This document shows positions 7,696 through 15,700 of a stretch of 41,031 nt of DNA, in pieces. Below the pieces are notes generated by a model. The model worked only from the letters and a program-made list of their open reading frames with translations. It made no database searches and was not told the origin of the DNA. The position numbers and the translations under genes were made by a program. The number at the start of each line of letters is the position of its first letter. The first letter of the stretch is position 1. Origin of the DNA: a virus; the IMG/VR virus record IMGVR_UViG_3300009129_000030, positions 1 to 41,031 of that record, one strand, 5' to 3'.

Positions 7696-9840
7696 ATGGA
7701 AAAACCATGGAAGCACTATCCCTACCATGCTGTATCTGAACAAATTCTTGAGATACTGCGGCAAAAGACTCAAAATACTCGTTCAGACTTATATTTTAGA
7801 GTCCTTATAGCATTTCACTTAGCCCAAATGGCTGCTTCTATGCGTTGCGTTGTCGTAACAGCAGACCGAGGTAAAATACCCGTCAATGCTTATGTGTGTG
7901 CATTGATGGAATCTGGCGCAGGTAAAGGCCACTCATTAAACATATTCGAAGACCAGATAGTAAATAGGTTTAAAGAAGAGTTTACAAAAAATACTTTTCC
8001 TGAAGTAGCTGAAGTAAGTTTAGATATCGAAGCCGCAGCTAATGCTAGTAGAAAAGCTACAGAGCCTCAAGATGAGCTTGATAAACTGAACAGAGAATTT
8101 CATAACCTTGGTGCTATGCCTTATCAATTTAGCGAAGGTACCGGACCTGCTTATAAGCAAATACGTACTAAAGCACAAATGGCAGGTATTGGCGCACTAA
8201 ATTACATCTGCGATGAAATTGGTTCTAATATCATGGCTGCTCAAGAACTTCTTACGGTATGTCTTGAAACTTACGATGTAGGTAAAGTAAAAGACAAAAT
8301 CACTAAGTCATCCTCAGACAACACACGGCAAGAGCAACGAACTGAGCCAGTGCCTAGTAACTTAATGATATTTGGTACCCCTGCTAAAGTATTTAACGGC
8401 GGTAAAGAAGAATCTGAGTTCATAAGCTTACTTGAAACTGGTTATGCTCGTAGACTTTTATTTGGTTGTGGTAATAAAGGCACCGAAGTAGAATATACGG
8501 CAGAAGAGCTTTATGATTTACTCGCCAATAAAAACGTATCATCTAATTTATCAGCCTTATCAGATAAGTTTGCTAAGCTGGCTGATCGTATTAACCATAA
8601 CACTGAAATAATTGTGCCAAGAGATGTAGGTATTAAGTTACTTCAGTATAAGATGGACTGCGAAAAACTAGCAGATATGATGCCTGAGCATGAACATATT
8701 CGTAAAGCTGAGATGCAACACAGATATTTCAAAGCATTAAAAACTGCAGGTTCATACGCTTTTATTGATGGCGGTGGTGTACTTACTGTTGCTCAACTGT
8801 ATGCTGCAATTAAGCTAGTTGAAGACTCTGGCACAGCTTTTACTACCATAATGAACAGACCTAAATCTTACGAAATATTAGCAAAATTTATTGCACAAAG
8901 CGAAGATGAGTTGACTCATGCCGACTTAGATGCAAATTTAGCATTTTACAAAGGCTCTGCATCTAACAAAAATGATTTACTTCAACTAGCTACTGCTTGG
9001 GGCTATGTTAATAATGTAATCATTAAACGTAGAATATCCGACGGTATCGAATTCATATCAGGTGAATCTGTGAAAGACAATGATTTAAGTGAAATGATTT
9101 TGGCTTATTCTACTCAAATGGCAGAAGGTTATATGCCTCAAAAACCACCTTGGGAAAAGCTACATTTGCTTACTCAAGCTGACGGTTTGCACTGGATAAA
9201 CCACCATATGATAGATAATCATCGTGCAGAAGCCAATGCTATACAAGGCTTTAACATGCTAGTTATTGATTGCGATGGCACTATATCTATGGATGCTGCG
9301 AAAGAATTACTTAAGCAGTATAAAGCGCTGTATCATACTACTAAACGCCACACACCAACAGTTAACAGATTCCGTGTAATTTTGCCTATCAAATACGAAG
9401 TTAAACTTAGCGCAAAAGACTATAAAGAATTTATGTCTAATGTGTTTAATTGGCTACCTTTTGATACGGATGAGAACACTGGCCAACGAAGCAAGAAATG
9501 GCTGACTAACAGTAAAGGCACTTATCAATATACTGATGGTGAATTACTTGACCCCACTAATTTCATACCTAGAACAAGTAAAGCAGTAGAATGCGCTAAA
9601 GGCATTAAAAATATCAATTCACTTGATGCATTAGAGCGCTGGTTCTTACTGAATGAACTTGTAAAAGGTAATCGTAATTGTGGCTTACTGAAATATGCAA
9701 TGTTGCAATATGACGCAGGCAAAGATTACGAAACTGTAGAGGCTGCAGTAAAAAGCCTAAATCAAAAACTAGGTGATGACAAGCTTAAAGCTGATGAGCT
9801 GAGAAACACCGTGTTAAAAACATTAAGCAGCAAATATTAG
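7696..9840 (+). CDS. Helicase/primase-like replication protein (N4 gp42-like)
   Basis: A 714-residue protein starting at an ATG eight bases after AGAGGAG. The N-terminal half has a degenerate P-loop, ESGAGKGHS (residues 72-80, K77), and a Walker B-like YICDE (D173, E174), resembling DUF3987-type phage and plasmid replication ATPases. The C-terminal part has VIDCDG (D525, D527), then NRFRVILP (557-564) and a later acidic cluster at D590/D592. This order resembles the catalytic core of archaeo-eukaryotic-type primases found fused to such ATPases. It is therefore likely to open or prime the replication fork for the family A polymerase. The P-loop lacks the usual Ser/Thr right after Lys, so ATPase activity is not certain. 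Confidence 0.68.
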   Translation: MEKPWKHYPYHAVSEQILEILRQKTQNTRSDLYFRVLIAFHLAQMAASMRCVVVTADRGKIPVNAYVCALMESGAGKGHSLNIFEDQIVNRFKEEFTKNTFPEVAEVSLDIEAAANASRKATEPQDELDKLNREFHNLGAMPYQFSEGTGPAYKQIRTKAQMAGIGALNYICDEIGSNIMAAQELLTVCLETYDVGKVKDKITKSSSDNTRQEQRTEPVPSNLMIFGTPAKVFNGGKEESEFISLLETGYARRLLFGCGNKGTEVEYTAEELYDLLANKNVSSNLSALSDKFAKLADRINHNTEIIVPRDVGIKLLQYKMDCEKLADMMPEHEHIRKAEMQHRYFKALKTAGSYAFIDGGGVLTVAQLYAAIKLVEDSGTAFTTIMNRPKSYEILAKFIAQSEDELTHADLDANLAFYKGSASNKNDLLQLATAWGYVNNVIIKRRISDGIEFISGESVKDNDLSEMILAYSTQMAEGYMPQKPPWEKLHLLTQADGLHWINHHMIDNHRAEANAIQGFNMLVIDCDGTISMDAAKELLKQYKALYHTTKRHTPTVNRFRVILPIKYEVKLSAKDYKEFMSNVFNWLPFDTDENTGQRSKKWLTNSKGTYQYTDGELLDPTNFIPRTSKAVECAKGIKNINSLDALERWFLLNELVKGNRNCGLLKYAMLQYDAGKDYETVEAAVKSLNQKLGDDKLKADELRNTVLKTLSSKY

Positions 9841-9848
9841 GAACGTTG

Positions 9849-10238
9849 ATGGAAATTAATCTAGATAAACTATCATTGCAAGACTTTATGCTACTACGGC
9901 ATAAAGTAAATACTCACTATGAGGCGATTACTACAAAAGCCCATGAAACTTTGTCTGCAGGTGAAAACTATCCCGGTTTCGCTCTTACAGAAGGTAAAAA
10001 GACTCGTTATATTAAAGACGAGAAAGGTTATCGCGCATTCCTTGAAAATACTTTCATGGAAGACTTTGCAGAAACTTGCCTTAGTGAAAAACTCATTCCT
10101 TTCAGTACAGCAGAAAAACTTATTAAAGATATTTTTGATAAGTCTGATGCGCTTCAACATCTTAACGAGCTTAAAAAGCACTTAGATGTAAAAGTAGCTC
10201 CTGCTAAATTAACTTATGTTGGTGGAGGTAACCAATAA
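9849..10238 (+). CDS. Small unknown protein in replication operon
   Basis: A 129-residue, mostly helical, charged protein. AGGAA at 9839-9843 points to the ATG at 9849, rather than an in-frame TTG one codon earlier. Its stop overlaps the start of the RecA-like NTPase gene (TAATG), so translation of the two is probably coupled. It follows the helicase/primase-like gene by eight bases. No motif is recognised. Its constant company with replication genes makes a replication accessory role plausible but unproven. Confidence 0.7.
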   Translation: MEINLDKLSLQDFMLLRHKVNTHYEAITTKAHETLSAGENYPGFALTEGKKTRYIKDEKGYRAFLENTFMEDFAETCLSEKLIPFSTAEKLIKDIFDKSDALQHLNELKKHLDVKVAPAKLTYVGGGNQ

Positions 10239-10954
10239 TGAGCAACAATAATGTTGTATTAGTCATGGGCCAGCCTAACACAGGTAAATCTACTTCACTT
10301 ATGTTTTTTGATAAACCAGAAGAGATTGTATATCTGAACACAGATAACAAAGATTTACCCTTTCGACCTAAATTTAAAGTAGATCGTAAAATACTTAAGC
10401 CAGAAGATGCTATCGTCTGTATGCAGCAACTAGAAGAGCTTGATGATGTAACTGGTGCTGTTCTAGATACTTTGACTTTTTTAATGCAGCAGTTCGAACA
10501 AGCGTATGTACGTAATTCTCCTAACGGAAGATCTGCTTGGGGCGAATATGCTGCATTTTATCATAACGCGCTTAATACTATTAAAGCCAGTAAAAAAGAC
10601 TATGCGATATTAGTGCACGAAGATACCAACTATGACGAACAGTCTATGACCTATAAATCGCAAATACCAGTCAAAGGTTCTGTAGGTAAGTTAGGTGTAG
10701 AAGCAGACTTCACTACTATACTCGCTGCGCGTAAAGTATCTATCAAAGCCCTCGAAGGTGTTGAAAACGATTTGTTGCACATTACTGACGAAGAGCGTGA
10801 AGATGGGCAAAAATACGTATTCCTTACTCGTCCTTTTAAAGGCGACGGTGACAAAGTACGTAGCCCTATGAAGTTATGGTCACGTAACGAACTTTACATT
10901 GATAACAACATCCAGTATGTATTCAAACGTTTGCACGAATACTACAACAACTAA
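10238..10954 (+). CDS. RecA-like P-loop NTPase (N4 gp44-like)
   Basis: A 238-residue ATPase with Walker A GQPNTGKS (residues 11-18, K17) and a Walker B-like strand ending in D in TGAVLDTLT. The layout (P-loop at the very N terminus, then the D-containing strand some 65 residues later) fits the phage RecA-fold NTPases usually annotated as AAA or Sak4-like recombinases. It lies directly before the SSB-like gene, as such recombinases often do, and could promote single-strand annealing or strand exchange. Assignment to a specific recombinase family needs a profile search; the P-loop itself is clear. Confidence 0.8.
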   Translation: MSNNNVVLVMGQPNTGKSTSLMFFDKPEEIVYLNTDNKDLPFRPKFKVDRKILKPEDAIVCMQQLEELDDVTGAVLDTLTFLMQQFEQAYVRNSPNGRSAWGEYAAFYHNALNTIKASKKDYAILVHEDTNYDEQSMTYKSQIPVKGSVGKLGVEADFTTILAARKVSIKALEGVENDLLHITDEEREDGQKYVFLTRPFKGDGDKVRSPMKLWSRNELYIDNNIQYVFKRLHEYYNN

Positions 10955-10957
10955 AAT

Positions 10958-10976
10958 AAAGTGCCTGCGGCACTTT
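10958..10976 (+). terminator. 8-bp triloop hairpin before SSB gene
   Basis: AAAGTGCC-TGC-GGCACTTT forms a perfect 8-bp stem with a three-base loop, followed by one more T and then AACG. The T-run (four) could make a weak or attenuating terminator between the NTPase and SSB genes. The triloop shape also resembles N4 virion RNA polymerase promoters. It sits 40 bases upstream of the SSB start, so it could raise or lower SSB expression relative to the upstream genes. The type given is only one of these readings. Confidence 0.4.
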
Positions 10977-11016
10977 TAACGAAACAAACCTAAACAATTA
11001 ATACAAGGTAAATTTT

Positions 11017-11709
11017 ATGAATATTTTTGAAGTTTCAGAAGACGTAGTTCAAGAAGAAGAGCGTGACGTTATTAGCGGACAAAAACTGGACACTGATATC
11101 TACGCAGCAAAGCTTAAAATGGTTTACGTAGATAAGTCTAAAAGCGGTGCTGCCAACATTAATTTTATGCTTGACGTTAACGGGCAGAATTATAACGAGA
11201 CCGTCTACGTTACCAATAAAAGCGGTCAAAATACTTACACGTGTAAAAAGACAGGTAAGAAAAAACTGCTGCCGGGCTTCCAGCAAGTTAATACTGTGTG
11301 CAAACTACTCTTGAATAAAGAGATTAGTGCTGCTGTTTTGGAAGAAAAAATGATTAACATTTATGACTATGAGCTGAGCAAAGAAGTGCCTATGAAGCGC
11401 CAAGTATTAACTGAGTTAATCGGTGAAAATGCTCATGTTGCTATTCAAAAAGTTTTACAAAATAAGCAAGTTAAAGCTGACTCAGGTGACTACGTTAACG
11501 ACCCTACTGGCGAAACTCGTGAAACTAACGAAATTGTCAAATGGTTTAACGCAGATAAACAAACCTTGCCTGAATTTGCCGAAGAAAGCGAAGCAAAATT
11601 CTTCCAAAAATGGCTTGATGCCAATAAAGGCAAAGTAAAAGATAAAGTACAAAAAGTAGCAACAAGCACAGCTACTAGTACTCCAACAGGCTCTGGTTTA
11701 TTTACTTAA
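11017..11709 (+). CDS. Single-stranded DNA-binding protein (N4 gp45-like)
   Basis: A 230-residue protein assigned by position and general features. It follows the RecA-like NTPase and precedes the resolvase, as the SSB does in N4-like phages, and has its own leader with a hairpin. The N-terminal half is beta-rich (DTDIYAAKLKMVYVDKS and ANINFMLDVNGQ), as expected for an OB-like fold. The tail is Thr/Ser-rich and ends SGLFT, without the acidic tip of bacterial SSBs. In N4 the SSB also activates late promoters used by host sigma70 RNA polymerase, which is relevant to the promoter near 40450. No diagnostic catalytic motif exists, so confidence is moderate. Confidence 0.65.
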   Translation: MNIFEVSEDVVQEEERDVISGQKLDTDIYAAKLKMVYVDKSKSGAANINFMLDVNGQNYNETVYVTNKSGQNTYTCKKTGKKKLLPGFQQVNTVCKLLLNKEISAAVLEEKMINIYDYELSKEVPMKRQVLTELIGENAHVAIQKVLQNKQVKADSGDYVNDPTGETRETNEIVKWFNADKQTLPEFAEESEAKFFQKWLDANKGKVKDKVQKVATSTATSTPTGSGLFT

Positions 11710-11720
11710 AGGAGTATCTT

Positions 11721-12260
11721 ATCGTAAATATTGCTAAAAAAGTGGGTGGGTTAGATCCTAGCCTATCCAACTTCGGTATGGTAAAAGGCTCCTTTGACGG
11801 GGCTACTTTCATACCAGAAGATATCAAACTAGTTACTACTCGCGAAGATGCTTCATTACAATATCAAAATCAGCGTGATCTTAAACGAGCTATCCAGCTC
11901 AGAGAGGCCATGCTTCAATTTTTTGATGGCATTGATACTATTTATGTAGAAATGCCTGTAGGGAGCCAATCAGCTAGAGCTTCAGTATCTTACGGCGTAT
12001 GTATTGGTATACTGGCCAGCTTAGGTAAACGTTTGGTTAGAGTCTCTGCAAGGGACGTAAAACTTATTGCAACCGATGATCCTAAAGCAAGCAAGCAAGC
12101 TATGATTAACTGGGCATACAATAAATACCCAAGTTTACCATGGCTCACTAAAATGCGTAATGGAACAAAATCTTTAACTAATGCCAACGAGCATGTATCA
12201 GACGCAATAGGCGCTGTACTTGCTGGCTTAAAAAATGAACAGGAAATAGTATGGAATTAG
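11721..12260 (+). CDS. RuvC-like Holliday junction resolvase, non-canonical start
   Basis: RuvC/RNase H-fold nuclease. With the proposed start it has 179 residues and acidic residues at D12 (GGLDPSLSNFG), E77 (YVEMP) and D161 in EHVSDA, with H158 as in RuvC-type active sites. The only common start codon is GTG at 11742, but that would trim the first beta strand and lies 27 bases from the strong AGGAG at 11710-11714. The ATC at 11721, six bases after AGGAG, gives a complete strand, so initiation at ATC (or at ATT 11730, or a base-calling error) is favoured. It would resolve branched replication intermediates before packaging. It overlaps the next gene by ten bases. Confidence 0.78.
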   Translation: MVNIAKKVGGLDPSLSNFGMVKGSFDGATFIPEDIKLVTTREDASLQYQNQRDLKRAIQLREAMLQFFDGIDTIYVEMPVGSQSARASVSYGVCIGILASLGKRLVRVSARDVKLIATDDPKASKQAMINWAYNKYPSLPWLTKMRNGTKSLTNANEHVSDAIGAVLAGLKNEQEIVWN

Positions 12261-12586
12261 AATTAAACATTGTTTCTAAAGTGGAAGTCGCTGTTACACA
12301 AGACGATATTAAAGAACTTATTCGCGAAAAATTGCGTAAACAAAATCCTGATGTCTATGTAACTAAAATTGACTTTTCCATGGGGCGTAGCCCTGCTGGT
12401 TTGAAAGTAGAAGTACAAGCACAGCTAGGCAAACCTACAGAAGAAGTTACTACCTCCGTAGAAGAAACTTCCGCCAATACTGACACTGAAGACAGCATCA
12501 ATACTGACACTGATGACAGCGCCAATACTGGTAGTGAAGATTCAGACAACCCTCCGCCAAGAACTGCAGCAGAGATCTTCCAATAA
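12251..12586 (+). CDS. Small protein with acidic Thr/Asp repeat tail
   Basis: A 111-residue protein overlapping the resolvase gene by ten bases. The first ~60 residues are a compact mixed-charge domain (KEELIREKLRKQ-like helix, then a beta-rich stretch), unrecognised. The last ~50 are a low-complexity tail with three degenerate repeats of NTDTEDS type, ending in RTAAEIFQ. Acidic tails of this kind can mimic DNA or act as flexible linkers, but nothing specific is shown. It is the last gene before the terminator at the end of the replication arm. Confidence 0.72.
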   Translation: MELELNIVSKVEVAVTQDDIKELIREKLRKQNPDVYVTKIDFSMGRSPAGLKVEVQAQLGKPTEEVTTSVEETSANTDTEDSINTDTDDSANTGSEDSDNPPPRTAAEIFQ

Positions 12587-12587
12587 T

Positions 12588-12626
12588 AACCCTCGCGTAA
12601 AATTATTTATGTGAAGGGTTTTTTAT
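12588..12626 (+). terminator. Intrinsic terminator at end of replication operon
   Basis: AACCCT (12588-12593) pairs with AGGGTT (12615-12620). The inner CGCGTAA/TTATGTG extends the stem to about 13 pairs with two G-U pairs, one bulged A and a six-base loop. The 3' arm runs into a six-T tract. This has the form of a rho-independent terminator for plus-strand transcripts. The 3' arm also contains the AAGGG that would be the ribosome binding site of the small ORF at 12628. Confidence 0.75.
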
Positions 12627-12627
12627 T

Positions 12628-12786
12628 ATGTGGGTAGATATCAAAGCTGTTTTTGTGACCATATTACTATTAGGTTTTGTTTTTATACTACCTATATTGT
12701 TTATGGTCATAAGTACATTGGCAGCAATCATTATAGTGTTTATCGTTATCAAGGCACTTATAACGTACCCTGACGACGATAAATAA
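12628..12786 (+). CDS. Possible 52-residue membrane protein
   Basis: A short ORF beginning MWVDIKAVFVT. Residues ~7-47 are almost entirely hydrophobic (two closely spaced transmembrane helices, or one long one), and the tail is YPDDDK. AAGGG at 12614-12618 is nine bases before the ATG. Its stop is one base from the stop of the convergent virion RNA polymerase gene, so it fills the gap exactly, which argues that it is real. Against this, it lies just behind an intrinsic terminator that would hide its ribosome binding site. A small membrane protein could be a lysis or membrane-takeover factor; that is speculation. Confidence 0.55.
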   Translation: MWVDIKAVFVTILLLGFVFILPILFMVISTLAAIIIVFIVIKALITYPDDDK

Positions 12787-12787
12787 C

Positions 12788-15700
12788 TTAAAACAACGTT
12801 TCTGCCACATGAGAAACAGGCATAGAATCAATGCCTTTTTCTGCATAATTCATTAGCCCAAGTTTGTTGGTAATTGAATTAAACAAGAAGAAGGCATCAT
12901 AATAAGTAGGTAAATCTACTCCTAAAGTCCCAATAGTTGCCATAAGCTCCATCACTTTTCTAGGTGAGTTTATTGTGTTTTTGATTATAACTGCCTGTAT
13001 ACGCATAAAGTATTTTAAGAACCATACTTGACCAACGTCACCTAAATACTGCAAATACTTGTTTGACGGTAAATCATAGTTAACAAAAGAATCCATAACA
13101 TTACCTAATGAACTTTCTGTTAACTGGTTACGTTCTTTCAGGTTTTTATACATAGCATAACGAGCACCAAAATCACCAATTTGAGTAAATTGGTAAGCTG
13201 TTTTGTACCATTCTGACTCTTTGCTTGCTGCCAAGTTTCGTGTTACCCATTGAACACTTTCGGGCAATTTATTATTTAAAGAATTGGCTTTATCACCTAG
13301 CTTAGTAATAGAGTTGTACGGGTTAGTGTCCGCTTCAACATCCTCTACAATAGCAGTAAGTAAACCAGCATCTATAAGAACAGAGGCAGCATTCTTTGTT
13401 TGCTCTGTACGTAACTGAGCTAGCGTATTTTGCATAGCTGTAGTGTCCCCTAATGAAGTGCTTATATCAAACTCCAGTCTACGTATTTTACTTTGGTTTT
13501 CTTGATAGATTTTAGCCAATTTCAACCCTTCCATTTGATAAGCTATAGCCTTACGTATAGACATACCTTCGCTTTCTAGCACTAACTGAACAGTGTTTGA
13601 CAGTATATTGCCTATCAGTACTTCTAAACCCCTTACTACAATCCAATCTTTTATATAAGAAGAAATCTCTGTCAAAGCTTTCTCCCCTTTCACAATACCC
13701 CTAATTAAAGCCTTATCCGAAATAAATAAGCCAAGCGTATTTTTTATTACTGACTTTGCCCACTGAGGAGAATCTGAATTTGCCCTTAGTACATTGGCCA
13801 AAGAAGCCTTACGGTAACCAAATACTTGGTCCATTAGACTACTTCTAACGTAAGCTAAATCCCCCCACTTATCTGCTAAATCCGCTCTAGCTTTTGGCGG
13901 TAACATTCTCCAAGCTTCCCTACCCCTTTTAGTATTAGCTTTCTTACCAATCTGCACATAATCATTAGTATTGCCTTGAGCCAAGTCTTGCTTGTACGTA
14001 TTAATCAAAGCGTCATTAACCAACTTGTTATAGTTATCACTATGGCTCGCCTCTATAGTTCTTCCGTACATATGCGGCAATACAGACTCAATGCGTCTGT
14101 CTGCATTAAGTATAGTCTTTTTCTGTGCGGCGGAGATAGAGTACTTATACGCTGTAACATTACCCTTGCTATCTACTACAGCAGACGTACCAGACTGCAT
14201 AATATTTCGCTTAGTGCCACGAACAGAAGATGTATTCTTCATATTTTTTTCATAATTTTCTCGTGTGCTTTTAGCATGCTTACGTATCTTTGCATAGTCA
14301 TCAATACCATCAGTTACGCTTCTGCCATCCAAGTTATCAATACCACGAGTATCAGAAATAATTGTTGAGACTGCGCCTTGTTGGTAAGTAGCAGCACCGC
14401 CTATGTCAGAATACATTATGAACATTTTGTCTTTATTAGTGTCACTAGGGTTTCTAGGCATTTCACCTAACGAAGTATAACCATCATGCACTAACGCATC
14501 TATATCTTTGGCAGGTACGATACGTACGTCTCTATATGGGTCGTGTATTTCACTGATGCCTCCCTTGAGCTGTGCATACTTATCCCCTCTATACTTATCT
14601 TTAAGCTCCTGCTGCTTCTGTACGGCTTGCATATTAATAAGTGATGCAATCGCACTAGGATTAATTTTGATAGCTTCTACTAGCGTCTCCTTGGCTCCCT
14701 GACTAGTCTGCTGAATAGCTACCAAGGTTGAAAGTTTATCTACGTCTTTTTCTAACCCCAATAAGTTTACTTTGAACACTCTGCTTAATTTAGTTACTGC
14801 AGATATTGCATTAGGGAAGGTAGTATTTTCAGTACCTTTATGATGTATAGCGAACCAACCCATGCTGTGAGCATGGTCAATTAAAGCGGTGCTTGCTTTT
14901 GAACCAGTAAGCCTAGATTCTAATTTAGCAATCGCTTCTTCTAATTTTGCAGGATTTGTATATAAGTCTCTTATTTGCTGTAAATCAAATTCATCTGTTA
15001 TTGCAGACAAGTCTGTATTTACTACCGCCTCAGTATAATGAGCAGAGTTACTTTTAGTCAGTAAAGAACCTAATTCTGAATGTATTTTATTGCTTACCGC
15101 TTTAATAGCGCCATCCCTTGAACCAGCAATAGCTCTATTCTTAGCCATAAATAGACGACGTATAAATTTATTATTGTCATTGGTAAGACTGACTTCTTCA
15201 ATTATTCTAGGAATAAAAGAACCGTATCCATGGTGAAGCTCGTGGAATATTTTGCTATAGGCCTCAGCTTGTTTAGTATTGTTGGTGCCTTTGATAGTAT
15301 CAGCAACACCCATAGCGGTAGACTTAGCTGCACTTTTAAGCCCACTTACAGTAGAGGAACCAAGAACCTTTTTATATGCTGCGTCAGCCCAACTAGCATA
15401 CGTAGTGTATGTTTTATCTAATTGGCCTACCATACCTACTGCACGTTGCTCTAACTTACTTTTAGCCCTGAACTCACTTAATAGTAACCGTTTAGAAACT
15501 ATATCTACTTTGCGTGTAAGGTTGCCCTTGGCACCAGTTAATGACTGAGTGAGTGCACTATGCACCTTATCAATAATCTTAAAGATTACACCGGATAATT
15601 TGTTATTTGAACGACCATCTTTAACAGGGTCAAGGCGTTTATCTAATACTTGACGCACTTCTTCATTAGTTTTAGCCATGGCAACAAATTCAGCTAAGTA

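Noticed and set aside
11742-11744. GTG at 11742 as start of the resolvase
   Set aside because: It is 27 bases from the AGGAG and would cut the first beta strand of the RuvC fold.
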